Shown piece by piece: positions 49,306 to 58,776 of a stretch of 64,000 nucleotides of DNA (within the stretch, counting starts at the first letter, position 1; the number at the start of each line of letters is the position of its first letter). Under the pieces are notes generated by a model. It was not told where the DNA came from. It did no database searches and saw nothing but the letters and a program-made list of their open reading frames with translations. Location of the stretch: the NCBI GenBank assembly GCA_031268335.1, contig JAIRXG010000006.1, positions 62,001 through 126,000 of the forward strand, in the 5' to 3' direction. Origin of the DNA: Campylobacteraceae bacterium. GTDB lineage: Bacteria > Campylobacterota > Campylobacteria > Campylobacterales > Campylobacteraceae. Made by a program: the position numbers and the translations under genes.

Positions 49306-50094
49306 TCACAAGTTTATCCACTCTTTTAGAGTTTTTATTTTATCGTGAGCCGTCATATCAATTTTTATCGGAGTGAGTGATACAAAACCTTGGTTTAGGG
49401 CGTATATATCGGACTCTTCATTAATATCTCTTTGCCACATCAGAGCATCGACTCCTATCCAATAATACTCTTCGCCGCGAGGATTTTTATTGAGCAGAGC
49501 CGTGCTTTCATATGCTCTGCTTCCTGTCCTTGTTACTTTATATCCTTTGCACTCTTTTGGCGGTATTGGCGGTATATTGACGTTTATAAACTCCCTTGTT
49601 CCAAGCGGACAAGAGCCTTGTAAAATCCTTTTTGCCAAATTATAAGCAACTTCGCGTGCCAATTCATAACCAAGAACATCAAGCATAGAACGGCTGTTTG
49701 TATAGTATTGAGATATAGCAAAAGACGGGATTCCGTGCAAAATACCCTCCATAGCGCCGCCCGCCGTTCCGCTGTAAGTGATATCCTCGCCAAGATTTGC
49801 ACCTTTATTTATCCCGCTTACTATCAAATCCGGCTGTTTATCTTTTTCAAATAATGCTGTGGTAGCTAAATAAATACAATCGCTTGGAGTTCCGTCGTCA
49901 AGTTTAAAAAAATCGTCGTCTACTTGTATAAATCTCAAAGGTTTTGTTACCGTAAGCGAATGTCCGCATGCTGATTTTTCGGTGGTTGGCGCTACTATAG
50001 TAACTTGTCCTAACGGTTTTAGAGCCTCAGCTAAAGCCAAAAGACCTTCGCTTTCATATCCGTCGTCATTTGTAATTAAAATTCTTTTTTGCAT
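49306..50094 (-). CDS. surE: 5'/3'-nucleotidase SurE
   Basis: This metal-dependent survival-protein phosphatase dephosphorylates nucleoside monophosphates. The 262-residue product has ILITNDDGYESEGLLAL, SACGHSLT, DGTPSDCIYLA and VSGINKGANLGEDITYSGTAGGAMEG. All active-site residues are present. It is divergent from the DUF502 gene. Confidence 0.97.
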   Translation of the reverse strand: MQKRILITNDDGYESEGLLALAEALKPLGQVTIVAPTTEKSACGHSLTVTKPLRFIQVDDDFFKLDDGTPSDCIYLATTALFEKDKQPDLIVSGINKGANLGEDITYSGTAGGAMEGILHGIPSFAISQYYTNSRSMLDVLGYELAREVAYNLAKRILQGSCPLGTREFINVNIPPIPPKECKGYKVTRTGSRAYESTALLNKNPRGEEYYWIGVDALMWQRDINEESDIYALNQGFVSLTPIKIDMTAHDKIKTLKEWINL

Positions 50095-50551
50095 GTGATT
50101 GTCCTTTTTGGCATTATAACATTATGGCTACTTAATTTTTTCCGCTTTCTTGGCATTCATAGTAAATATTCTAAAATCGATTCGGCGCTATTTTTTTAAA
50201 ACTAATATAACGAATGCAGATAGTAAAATAATTAAACGCTTGCAAAAGTATTTGCAAATCAATACTCGCAAAGCCTACATCAAAAATGTCAAGAGTATAA
50301 AAATCTTTATTTCGATAACATCCGTTTTTCATCGTGATTATCTTTTGGGACAATATTTGTATTTTGAGCAAGAAGCGATAGAGTAAACTTAAAATCATTG
50401 TCAAAATAAAAGTTTTAAGAGTGCCGATAATGTCATAAATTTTCTTATAATATATAAAATCTACCAATGGCATTAAGCGGTTTAAAAATTTACAATTTTA
50501 TGAAAATTACAATTAATATAAATATAATTACACAAAAATAGGAGTTCTCAC
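50095..50551. other. Divergent intergenic region surE / DUF502
   Basis: About 450 AT-rich bases carry the promoters of both flanking genes. A 78-codon forward frame (50150-50386) starts at a TTG without ribosome binding site and matches nothing I know, so it is not called. Confidence 0.4.
50523..50528 (+). promoter_or_regulatory. -10 element of the DUF502 operon
   Basis: A perfect TATAAT lies 24 bases before the ATG at 50552, with AGGAG in between at 50540-50544. No clear -35 is visible. Confidence 0.55.
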
Positions 50552-51214
50552 ATGCAAGATAAAAGAACTGTTTTGAAGCATTTTGCCGAAAATATATTTC
50601 AAGGGCTTTTTTGGCTTTTGCCTATAGCAGCCGTAGTTTTTATAGTTTTTTGGTTATATGGAAAGATAGACGCTGTAACTTATAAAATTTTTGAACTTAT
50701 TGGAATTAAAATAGACGGTCAAAGTTTTTTGTGGATTTTGCTCACCCTTGTTATTTTGGTGGTTACACTGTATATTGTGGGCGTGATTGTAAATACGAAA
50801 ATAGCTTCGCTTTTTGAAGCCTTGTTTTCAAAAATCCCAGGATACACGACAATAAGAGACATAATCAATATCTTTAACTCTTCAAAAAAAGGAGAAACTA
50901 AGGTTTTGGTCGTTGTAATAAAAGGATTTGGAAATGTAGGTTACAATATAGGGCTTATGTATTCACAAAAAGAGAGCGTTGTAAAAGACCATTATACAGT
51001 TACGCTTTCCCAATCTCCCATACCAAACGGCGGGTTTATGTTTGAGATACATAAAAAAGATATATTTGTTATACAGAATGCGACATTTGACAATAACTTA
51101 CAATATCTTTTATCTATGGGCGTTAAAAGTTTGACTGAAATTTTAAAGATTGAGCCCATAAGTATGGATAAATTTGTATCGCTTGAAGAGTGGTTAGAGT
51201 TAAAAAATCAATAA
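50552..51214 (+). CDS. DUF502 family inner membrane protein
   Basis: The 220-residue protein has two membrane helices (about residues 15-38 and 58-82) and a C-terminal soluble domain with KIPGYTTIRDIINIF, VVIKGFGNVGYNIGL and PNGGFMFEIHKKDIFV. This is the DUF502 layout. Function is unknown; plant relatives affect vesicle or receptor complexes. It is first in an operon with hemL, 12 bases apart. Confidence 0.88.
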   Translation: MQDKRTVLKHFAENIFQGLFWLLPIAAVVFIVFWLYGKIDAVTYKIFELIGIKIDGQSFLWILLTLVILVVTLYIVGVIVNTKIASLFEALFSKIPGYTTIRDIINIFNSSKKGETKVLVVVIKGFGNVGYNIGLMYSQKESVVKDHYTVTLSQSPIPNGGFMFEIHKKDIFVIQNATFDNNLQYLLSMGVKSLTEILKIEPISMDKFVSLEEWLELKNQ

Positions 51215-51226
51215 AAAGAGGACTAC

Positions 51227-52519
51227 ATGTTAAAACACAAAAATAGCATCAAGGCTTATGCAAAAGCAAAAGAGTTAATTCCGGGAGGCGTGAATTCTCC
51301 GGTAAGGGCTTTTTTAAGCGTCAATCAAACGCCTCCTTTCATAGCTGAAGGTAAAGGCGCTTATATAACGGATATAGATAAAAACAGATATCTTGATTTT
51401 GTACAAAGTTGGGGACCGCTTATATTTGGACATGCCGATAAAGATATAGAAAAAGCTGTTATAAAAACCGTAAAAAAAGGGTTGAGTTTTGGAGCGCCGA
51501 CCAAAGTAGAAACCAAACTTGCGAAAATTATCTGCGCACTTTTCCCGGCAGTCGAAAAAATTCGTTTTGTAAGCAGCGGTACTGAAGCCGTTATGAGCGC
51601 TATTAGACTCGCAAGAGGTTATACAAAAAGAGACGATATCGTAAAATTTAGAGGTTGTTATCATGGACATAGCGATTCTTTGCTGGTGCAAGCCGGAAGC
51701 GGAGCAACAACGTTTGGAGCTCCAAGTAGTCCCGGCGTGCCTAAAGAGCTCGCAAAACATACGCTCTTAGCCGATTATAACGATATAAAAAGCGTAGAAG
51801 AGTGTTTTGAAGCGTCTGATAACATTGCTTGTGTTTTGATTGAACCTATTGCGGGAAATATGGGATTGGTGCCTGCGGACATAAAATTTTTAAAAGATTT
51901 ACGTGCTTTGTGTGATAAACATAAATCACTACTTATTTTCGATGAGGTCATGAGCGGATTTCGCGCTTCTTTGAAAGGTGCGCAGGGTTTTAGCGAAGTA
52001 GAGCCGGATATTGTGACATTTGGCAAAGTTATAGGCGGCGGAATGCCGGTAGGCGCGTTTGGGGGCAAAAATGAGATAATGAGCGAATTATCCCCTCAAG
52101 GTCCTATTTATCAAGCCGGTACTTTGAGTGGAAATCCGGTCGCTATGAGCGCAGGATTGGCTTCTGTTACAAAAATACTTAAAAGTAGAGATTTGTATGC
52201 TAAGCTTGGATATTTGTCGAATTTATTGATGAAAGGTTTTAAAAAAGCCGCAGACAAAGAGGACATAGATTTGCAAGTTTGTACAAGAGGCAGTATGTTT
52301 GGTTTTTTCTTCAATGAGAAAGAGGTCAAAAATTTTGACGATGCGTTAAAATCCGACACGAAACTATTTGCAGCGTTTCATAAAGGTATGTTGGAGCGAG
52401 GATTTTATTTTGCATGTTCGCAATTTGAAACCGGGTTTATTTGCGATGCAATGAATGAAGATATGATACAAAAAACCATATGCGCAGCAAATGAAGTCTT
52501 TAGGGAGATTGGAAAATGA
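51227..52519 (+). CDS. hemL: Glutamate-1-semialdehyde 2,1-aminomutase
   Basis: This PLP enzyme makes 5-aminolevulinate for haem synthesis by the C5 pathway. The 430-residue product has [49 protein letters not shown] and [16 protein letters not shown] with the Schiff-base lysine. Length is normal. It overlaps atpZ by four bases. Confidence 0.98.
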   Translation: MLKHKNSIKAYAKAKELIPGGVNSPVRAFLSVNQTPPFIAEGKGAYITDIDKNRYLDFVQSWGPLIFGHADKDIEKAVIKTVKKGLSFGAPTKVETKLAKIICALFPAVEKIRFVSSGTEAVMSAIRLARGYTKRDDIVKFRGCYHGHSDSLLVQAGSGATTFGAPSSPGVPKELAKHTLLADYNDIKSVEECFEASDNIACVLIEPIAGNMGLVPADIKFLKDLRALCDKHKSLLIFDEVMSGFRASLKGAQGFSEVEPDIVTFGKVIGGGMPVGAFGGKNEIMSELSPQGPIYQAGTLSGNPVAMSAGLASVTKILKSRDLYAKLGYLSNLLMKGFKKAADKEDIDLQVCTRGSMFGFFFNEKEVKNFDDALKSDTKLFAAFHKGMLERGFYFACSQFETGFICDAMNEDMIQKTICAANEVFREIGK

Positions 52520-52812
52520 GTGAAAAGCAAAAAAAGCCAAAATACGGCAAAATTATAGAAGGAGCTGACCAACTGTCATTGGGACTTTCAATGGTTGTAG
52601 CAGTAGTCATCGGAGTAGCTATAGGCTTTTGGCTAAAAAATATTACAGGAGAGTGGTGGACACTGTGGCTTGGCGTTTTTTGGGGCGTGGGAGCTGCCGT
52701 CTATGATGTCTATAAAGCGTATTTGAAACAAAAAAAGAGTTATGACGAACTTAAGAATGAGCCGCGTTATAAATATAATTCCAAAGATGATGATGAAGAT
52801 GATAAATTTTAA
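52516..52812 (+). CDS. atpZ: AtpZ/AtpI-like F0F1 assembly protein
   Basis: The 98-residue protein has two membrane helices: [25 protein letters not shown], with the AtpZ/AtpI glutamine-serine pattern, and [23 protein letters not shown]. The tail is highly charged and acidic. Relatives help Mg2+ entry or c-ring assembly. It lies far from the atp cluster, in the hemL operon, as in other Campylobacterota. Confidence 0.8.
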   Translation: MSEKQKKPKYGKIIEGADQLSLGLSMVVAVVIGVAIGFWLKNITGEWWTLWLGVFWGVGAAVYDVYKAYLKQKKSYDELKNEPRYKYNSKDDDEDDKF

Positions 52813-53293
52813 ACGCATTGTATCTATTTTTTTAGCGCTTGACTTGTCGATTGTTTTGTTATCCTTATATATGGGATTTGATTGGTTTGTTAACACACAA
52901 GTCGGGTTTATAGGTTCGTTTATTGTAACTGTTTTTTCACTATTTGGTTATAAAAAGATGGTGGAAAACAAAATCTCTTTGATAGATGAAAATTTTGCAG
53001 AACGCGATGCGATAGATAAAATCGAAGACCCGTACGAGCTTTATGACGAAGAGGAATCAAAACAAAATGTTTCAAAATTAAGAGAAAATATCAAACATGT
53101 GAAAGGTTCGGCACGCGGGTTTTTTTCTATTTACAGAATAGTCGGATATGTTGCATTTTTTATTTTGTTTTCAATCCTCGCAAGAAGCGGACATTTTGCT
53201 TTTTTCCCATTTATAATAGGAGTTAGCATAACTCCATTTGCGACACTGCTTTATGGAATTTTTGTACATGTAATCCCCCAAAAAATCGATTAA
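52799..53293 (+). CDS. Membrane protein downstream of atpZ, unknown function
   Basis: The roughly 164-residue protein has four hydrophobic segments (about residues 5-25, 34-52, 105-125 and 130-150) around an acidic soluble stretch (EDPYELYDEEESK). No family is recognised. The frame stays open upstream to 52742 inside atpZ. I choose the last in-frame ATG of a cluster (52787, 52790, 52793, 52799) because the hydrophobic segment follows directly; the exact start is uncertain. It overlaps atpZ by at least 14 bases, so translation is coupled. Confidence 0.65.
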   Translation: MINFKRIVSIFLALDLSIVLLSLYMGFDWFVNTQVGFIGSFIVTVFSLFGYKKMVENKISLIDENFAERDAIDKIEDPYELYDEEESKQNVSKLRENIKHVKGSARGFFSIYRIVGYVAFFILFSILARSGHFAFFPFIIGVSITPFATLLYGIFVHVIPQKID

Positions 53294-53431
53294 TTTATTT
53301 TTAATCAAACTCTATATATAATCTATTTGTTTAGTATTTATATATTATAACAATTTGTTAATTATTTAGTTTTGCAGAGATACGGTTATGTTCTTGAAAT
53401 CGTTATATAAATTTCCTGTAAGGAGCTGCAA

Positions 53432-54067
53432 ATGAAAAGTTTGGTTAAGTTATTTACTTTGGTTTTAACCTTAGTATTTTTGGTTGGCTGCGGAGGCGAT
53501 GGAGGCGGTGAAGGTTATTCTGACAATCGCGAAGTTACGCTGGAAATGATAGACTCCTCTTTTCCTGTTCTTAATGTTAATGCTTTTACCGTTGAGAGCA
53601 GCGTCGAATATTCTCCTGTGTCTAAAAGCAAAATTAATAATTTTAGAGATAATCTCGTTTCAGATAAAGGATTTTCTTGTATTCCAGACGGTACGCAATG
53701 CGCAAAAAGTAATGTGATAACGGGCGTTACAAGCAATGCAACTGCCTATCTTTATGATACTTCTATATACTTAGACATAATTACGACAGGCAATTTAGCT
53801 CATAACAGCACGTTATACCAAGAAATATTTGGTTCTATCGATGCAAACATTGTTTATGTTTATGTTGAGAAATCCTACGCTCAAAATAATCACGCAACCC
53901 ATCAATATTATGTTAACACTCTAAGAGAAGCACAACATGGTTTCGAATGTTACCTAAGCACGGTTAGTAGTGATTGGGTGTGCGATAAAATCGTTGATAG
54001 AGTGGGGTATTTTTGGGAAACTTCTAATGGTGAATACAAAGCAATGTGGGGTATTCGTTTAAGATAG
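53432..54067 (+). CDS. Lipoprotein, unknown family, first of a tandem pair
   Basis: The 211-residue protein has a lipoprotein signal (MKSLVKLFTLVLTLVFLVGC, then GGDGGG). I do not recognise the roughly 190-residue body; it has four cysteines after the anchor and is likely disulfide-bonded. It is clearly paralogous to the next gene. Shared blocks include LExIDxSFPxxNxxxFTV, the NxIxxFRDN-like stretch, TGNLAHNSTLY, FxSIDANIVYVxVEK and a final YxWxxxL. AAGGAG lies 9 bases before the ATG. Confidence 0.7.
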   Translation: MKSLVKLFTLVLTLVFLVGCGGDGGGEGYSDNREVTLEMIDSSFPVLNVNAFTVESSVEYSPVSKSKINNFRDNLVSDKGFSCIPDGTQCAKSNVITGVTSNATAYLYDTSIYLDIITTGNLAHNSTLYQEIFGSIDANIVYVYVEKSYAQNNHATHQYYVNTLREAQHGFECYLSTVSSDWVCDKIVDRVGYFWETSNGEYKAMWGIRLR

Positions 54068-54379
54068 TTAAAAGGCTGAACCTAAATCAAGTTTTGCGGT
54101 AGGGCATTTTTGTTTTATCGCAAAACCAGATAGAGTTTTTTATTTTATTTTTCATTCATCATGTAGATCAATATAACATCAGAATTTATATGGTTTTATA
54201 TACATGTAGGCAAAAAATTGATTGATTTCAATTGAAACTTTATAGTCTTTAATACCTAAATATTTAAAGGATAACATTTGTTTAACAGCACTTTAAACAT
54301 GCAGATAGAAAAAAATACAAAATGCAATCCAATATTTACGCTTTGGTATTGATATTAAATTTCCTGCAAGGAACTGCAA
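54068..54379. other. Spacer between the tandem lipoprotein genes
   Basis: This 312-base gap has no gene. A perfect 8-bp stem (GTTTTGCG at 54091-54098 with CGCAAAAC at 54119-54126), followed by T-rich DNA from 54135, may act as a weak terminator. One TACATGTA lies at 54201. Confidence 0.5.
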
Positions 54380-55001
54380 ATGAAAAATTTGGTTGAGCTA
54401 TTTAGCGTTAGTTTTAACCTTAGCGTTTTTGACTATCTGCGGAGGCGACGGAAGCTCTTTTGATAAGGGCAAAATTTCACTAGAATTGATAGATTTTTCT
54501 TTTCCCGCGTTTAATGATGTTGATTTTACCGTTACATCCATAAAGAGCAATATTGAATATTTTTTCGTGTCCGAGGATGAAATCAGACGTTTCAAAGATA
54601 ATATTTTAAACAAGCGGTTTTGTTATAACGACAATGCGAGAAGATATGAAAGAAGTTATGTGGAAGATGGTATTTTAGTTGAAGCAATTGCCAAGATTGC
54701 AGATGATAGTGACATTAATTTATGTATAACAACAAGCGGAAGCATAACTCATAATAGCGCGTTGTACAAAAGTGTGTTTGATTTTGTTGATGTCGATATT
54801 GCGTATATTCAAATCGCAAAATTTTACAATGAAAGCATGACGTCAATGTCAAATGCATATGCAAACTCTCTCAAATCGCGCGGTTTTAAATGCTCTTTTG
54901 TACATAATACATGGGAATGCTTTAAATCAAGCGGTAAAATAATATATTTGTGGATGGCGTATCCTGACAGTTCATATGAATGGCGTGTTTATTTGAATTA
55001 G
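54380..55001 (+). pseudogene. Frameshifted second copy of the tandem lipoprotein
   Basis: The ATG at 54380 has the same leader as the first copy (TTTCCTGCAAGGAACTGCAA against TTTCCTGTAAGGAGCTGCAA). The first eight codons match (MKNLVELF), but one extra base near 54402-54406 throws the frame to a stop about 28 codons in. The +1 frame then continues as LALVLTLAFLTICGGDG, with the lipobox, and stays paralogous to the first copy down to 55001. A TTG at 54393 could still start that frame, but it would lack a charged signal-peptide N-terminus and a well-placed ribosome binding site. It is probably inactive, or switchable by slippage. Confidence 0.75.
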
Positions 55002-55150
55002 CGAAGAGTTGTTTTAATTAATTTAAGTTTTTTCTAAAGCGATTTTCTCTCTTTGCTGTTTTATTGAAATCCTACTGTAAAATTATCTGCTTTTACCAAT
55101 CATTTTATTCAAATATGAGCATTTTTACGACTTTTGTCGAGCGGTTTTGG

Positions 55151-55156
55151 TATAAT
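55151..55156 (+). promoter_or_regulatory. -10 element of the lpxB operon
   Basis: An extended TTTTGGTATAAT ends 29 bases before the ATG at 55185. It lies inside the longer open frame that begins at 55134, which argues against that earlier start. Confidence 0.65.
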
Positions 55157-55184
55157 CCGTTTTAAAATCAACAAACGAGCAATT

Positions 55185-56216
55185 ATGAAAAAATTATTGG
55201 TGAGCGCATTAGAGCCATCGGCAAATCTACACTTAAAACCCATTCTTGACAGTTTGAAAGATTATGAGCTTTTTGGTATTTTTGATTCGCAATTTGGTGA
55301 ACCTATTTTGGATTCCGGAGAATTTTCCGTTATGGGATTTTTAGATATTTTCTCAAAAATCGTAAAAGCAAAAAAAGCCATCAAAAAGATGGCTAAATTA
55401 AGCGTTAAAGCAGAACATGTTTTATTGATAGACTCTCCTGCATTTAATTTGCCGTTAGCAAAAGAGATACGAAAAATCAATAAAAGTATTCCTATAACAT
55501 GGTATATTTTACCTAAGGTTTGGGCATGGAGAAAAAAACGTGCGGCAAAGGTTGAAAAATATTGTACAAATTTAGCTTCAATATTTCCATTTGAAGATAG
55601 ATTTTTTACACGCTCGATTTATGTTGGAAATCCGCTTTTGGATGAGATAAAAAATAGAAAAAAAGATTTAAATAAAAACGGTAAGATTGTTTTTATGCCG
55701 GGTTCTCGCAAAAGCGAAATAAAAGCTCTTATAGATATTTTTAAAGAGACGGCAAAAAAGCTCAATAAGGAAAATGTTATCGTTATTCCAAAGCATTTTG
55801 ACAAAGATGACATAGAGTCGCTTTATGGGGATTTAAGCGGTTTTACTATTTCATATGACGCATATGAGAGTTTGTATGAGGCTGAGTTTGCTTATATATG
55901 TTCTGGTACTGCTACGCTTGAAGCGGCACTAATAGGAACGCCTTTCGTTCTTTGTTATAAAGCAAAAAAACTTGATTTTTTCATAGCGAAAAGATTTGTA
56001 AAGTTAAAATATGCGGGGCTTGCAAATATTATATTTGATTTTTGTGAAGAAGCGCCCTTACATGTAGAGTTATTGCAAGAAGACGTGAATGTGCAAAATT
56101 TACTGAATGAGTATGAAAGCACTGATAGAAGTAGTTTTTTTGAACGTTCTAAGAAATTAGAACAAATATTGAAACATGGCAGTTCGGAAGTCGTGGCTAA
56201 ATTAGTGTATAATTAA
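55185..56216 (+). CDS. lpxB: Lipid-A-disaccharide synthase
   Basis: LpxB joins UDP-diacylglucosamine and lipid X to make the lipid A disaccharide. The 343-residue product has SALEPSANLHLKPIL in place of the canonical SGExSGD start. VLLIDSPAFNLPLAKEIR, YILPKVWAWRKKRA, YVGNPLLDE and MPGSRKSEI follow. The SGTATLEAALIGTPFVLCYK motif is the sugar-nucleotide site. The frame opens 17 codons earlier, but the ATG at 55185 follows the promoter and gives a normal N-terminus. It contains one TACATGTA. Confidence 0.93.
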   Translation: MKKLLVSALEPSANLHLKPILDSLKDYELFGIFDSQFGEPILDSGEFSVMGFLDIFSKIVKAKKAIKKMAKLSVKAEHVLLIDSPAFNLPLAKEIRKINKSIPITWYILPKVWAWRKKRAAKVEKYCTNLASIFPFEDRFFTRSIYVGNPLLDEIKNRKKDLNKNGKIVFMPGSRKSEIKALIDIFKETAKKLNKENVIVIPKHFDKDDIESLYGDLSGFTISYDAYESLYEAEFAYICSGTATLEAALIGTPFVLCYKAKKLDFFIAKRFVKLKYAGLANIIFDFCEEAPLHVELLQEDVNVQNLLNEYESTDRSSFFERSKKLEQILKHGSSEVVAKLVYN

Positions 56217-56243
56217 AAATTTTATTTATTTTTGGAGATGAGT

Positions 56244-56729
56244 GTGAAACAAGAACCGATGACCCTTTTTGGATTTACCAAATTGGAGGCAGAACTTAAT
56301 GACTTGAAAAAAGTGCAGCGTCCGCAAATTGTTATAGAGATAGACGTTGCAAGAAGTCATGGCGATTTGAAAGAGAATGCCGAATATCATGCGGCTCGTG
56401 AAAAACAGACGTTTATTGAAACTAGAATAGCGGAATTTACGGATTTAATTTCGCGCGCGCAAATAATTGACCCTAGCACGTATGAGCATAAAAAAGTATT
56501 GTTTGGTTCAACGGTAAAATTGGAAGATTTGGATAGCGGTAAAGTCATAATATATACGATAGTCGGGGCAATTGAGAGCAATCCTGACAAAGGATTTATC
56601 TCCATATCATCGCCTCTTGCCAAGCAGCTTGTCGGAAAAAAAGTCGGGGATGAGGTGGATATGGTGCTTCCCGGCGGCAAAGTTTCGTATGAAGTGCTTG
56701 AAGTATATTTCGAACCTATCAAATTTTAG
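56244..56729 (+). CDS. greA: Transcription elongation factor GreA
   Basis: GreA rescues backtracked RNA polymerase by stimulating transcript cleavage. The 161-residue product has the coiled-coil tip in ARSHGDLKENAEYHAAREKQ and the C-terminal FKBP-like domain ending VSYEVLEVYF. GTG at 56244 is chosen because GGAG at 56234-56237 is then spaced by six bases; upstream ATG and TTG codons overlap that site. It is followed by argC after nine bases. Confidence 0.96.
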   Translation: MKQEPMTLFGFTKLEAELNDLKKVQRPQIVIEIDVARSHGDLKENAEYHAAREKQTFIETRIAEFTDLISRAQIIDPSTYEHKKVLFGSTVKLEDLDSGKVIIYTIVGAIESNPDKGFISISSPLAKQLVGKKVGDEVDMVLPGGKVSYEVLEVYFEPIKF

Positions 56730-56738
56730 GGAAAACTT

Positions 56739-57749
56739 ATGAAAAAAATTAATGTCGCTGTAATTGGCGCAAGCGGTTATACCGGACTTGAGTTGATAAA
56801 ACTTTTGCAAAATCATCCTAATTTTACGCTAAGTTATATAGGAACAAGCGAAGGCGGCGGAAAAACAAGCGATTTGCATCCGAGTTTATTACATGTAGTA
56901 GATATTGATGTAAAAAAAAGCAATCCCAAAGAAATAGCAAAAGAGTGCGAACTTGCATTTTTGGCGTTGCCTCACAAAACTGCTATGGATTTTGCGAAGG
57001 AACTTTTGGAACTTGGCATTCGCGTTATTGATTTGTCGGCCGATTATAGACTCTCTTTGGAAAATTATGAAAAATATTATGGTAAGCATTTGGATGAGAA
57101 ACATTTGAAAGATGCTGTTTACGGTTTGCCGGAAATTAATCGTGAAAAGATAAAAAAAGCCTCTTTAGTGGCAAATCCTGGCTGTTATCCGACAGCTTCA
57201 ATTTTAGCGTTATTGCCGTTCAAATCTTTTATCAAAGAAAATACGCCTATTTTTATAGATGCTAAAAGCGGAGTCTCAGGTCGCGGCAAAAAGATAACTT
57301 ATGGCGAACATTTCGTACATGTGAATGAAAATTTTATCTCTTATAATGCATTAGAACATAGGCATGAACCGGAAATTGCCGAAATATTAAATAAAAACGG
57401 CATAAAAAACGATATACATTTTGTTCCGCATCTATTGCCTATTACAAGAGGAATGTTAATCAACGCATACATACAATTAAAAGAGCCCATAAATGCCAAA
57501 AACGTACTAACGAAATTTTATGAACATGAGAAATTTGTCAGAATAAGAGATGAAGCTGTTAGTATAAAAATGACGGCAGGGACTAATTTTTGCGATATTT
57601 TTGCGATAAGCAAAGGCGGTATAGCGTTTGTTAGTTCGAGCATTGACAATCTTTTGCGAGGAGCTTCGGCGCAAGCTTTGACAAATGCAAATTTGATGTT
57701 TGGATTTGATGAGGATTTAGGAGTTCCAAAAATTGCTTATGTTCCGTAA
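56739..57749 (+). CDS. argC: N-acetyl-gamma-glutamyl-phosphate reductase
   Basis: This NADPH-dependent enzyme makes N-acetylglutamate semialdehyde in arginine synthesis. The 336-residue product has GASGYTGLELIKLL, VIDLSADYRL, VANPGCYPTAS with the catalytic cysteine, and KSGVSGRGK. It is intact and family-sized. Its end overlaps the start of the phosphoesterase gene by 11 bases. Confidence 0.97.
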   Translation: MKKINVAVIGASGYTGLELIKLLQNHPNFTLSYIGTSEGGGKTSDLHPSLLHVVDIDVKKSNPKEIAKECELAFLALPHKTAMDFAKELLELGIRVIDLSADYRLSLENYEKYYGKHLDEKHLKDAVYGLPEINREKIKKASLVANPGCYPTASILALLPFKSFIKENTPIFIDAKSGVSGRGKKITYGEHFVHVNENFISYNALEHRHEPEIAEILNKNGIKNDIHFVPHLLPITRGMLINAYIQLKEPINAKNVLTKFYEHEKFVRIRDEAVSIKMTAGTNFCDIFAISKGGIAFVSSSIDNLLRGASAQALTNANLMFGFDEDLGVPKIAYVP

Positions 57750-58503
57750 AAAAAAATTACAGACAAAAACTTTAAAGAACAACAAAAAAAGTTTCGATAC
57801 TATCTTAAAAGAAGGGGCGATTTTTATTGCCGATGCTCATGAAAACGGTGTGAACAGAAAAGAATTTGCAAAGTTTTTAAAAAAGATAGAAGCTAACGAA
57901 ATAAATGCGCCGCAACTTTTTTTGATGGGAGATATGTTTGATTTTTTATCAAGCGGCGCACAGTATGCTATGTTTTTACACAAACAAGAGTTGGAACTTT
58001 TGGATAAAATCGCGCAGAATACTGAAGTTTATTATCTTGAAGGCAATCATGATTTTAATTTGAGCGGTATTTTCAAACATGTAAATGTCATATCGCTTGA
58101 AAAACAACCTTTTTACGCAAAAGCTGCAAATTTGACTTTCGCCCTTTCGCATGGAGATTTGCATGGGGATTTTTTTTATAAGATTTACACAAAAATAGTT
58201 AGAAGCAAAGGCGTTATTTTTGTGCTGAATAAACTTGATTTTGGCGGGTTAATAACTAAATTTGTATTAAAAAGTCAGCAAGGTAAAAAGATTTGCCGAA
58301 ATGTAGAAAATTTTGAAGAAAAAATCTCGCAGAAATTAAAAAAATATAAAAATTGCGATGTAGTTTTAGAGGGGCATTATCATCAAAATCAATCCTTTAC
58401 ATGTAGCGGCATAAAATATGTAAATTTTGCTTCATTTGCATGTGATAAACTTTTTTATCGTTTTGAAAATTGTGAATTTAAAGCTTTTGAATTTTACATG
58501 TAG
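57739..58503 (+). CDS. Calcineurin-like phosphoesterase, LpxH-type
   Basis: The roughly 254-residue protein has the metallophosphoesterase motifs in order: IADAHEN, MGDMFDF, GNHD, LSHGDLHGD and GHYHQN. Length and motif layout resemble UDP-2,3-diacylglucosamine hydrolase LpxH, and lpxB is three genes upstream, which makes that role plausible. ADAHEN replaces the usual SDxHL. ATG at 57739 is preferred to a TTG two codons earlier. The gene ends in a TACATGTAG octamer (Tyr-Met-stop) and has another octamer at 58398. Confidence 0.82.
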   Translation: MFRKKKLQTKTLKNNKKSFDTILKEGAIFIADAHENGVNRKEFAKFLKKIEANEINAPQLFLMGDMFDFLSSGAQYAMFLHKQELELLDKIAQNTEVYYLEGNHDFNLSGIFKHVNVISLEKQPFYAKAANLTFALSHGDLHGDFFYKIYTKIVRSKGVIFVLNKLDFGGLITKFVLKSQQGKKICRNVENFEEKISQKLKKYKNCDVVLEGHYHQNQSFTCSGIKYVNFASFACDKLFYRFENCEFKAFEFYM

Positions 58504-58776
58504 CAAATATTCGGCAAATTTGTTTAATTTTAAAAATAAAAACGGCTGATTTTATATCGACTACCAAAGCGATTTTTATAAAATAAAACGTAGATAAATT
58601 GACCGAATTTATTTAAAAATTTATCAAATACAAGCGCTATAATTTTAAGATTTTAACAGCAAATGGTTAGTATTCGTAGTTAATAACATAATAGATTTTT
58701 GTGCAAAAAACAGAATTTTGATATTTATGTGATACATGTAACAAGCTATTTTCGGAAGCAAAATATTTGCTCGTAT

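Noticed and set aside
50150..50386. 78-codon forward frame in the surE/DUF502 gap
   Set aside because: It starts at a TTG without Shine-Dalgarno and has no recognisable family. Chance is likely in DNA this AT-rich.
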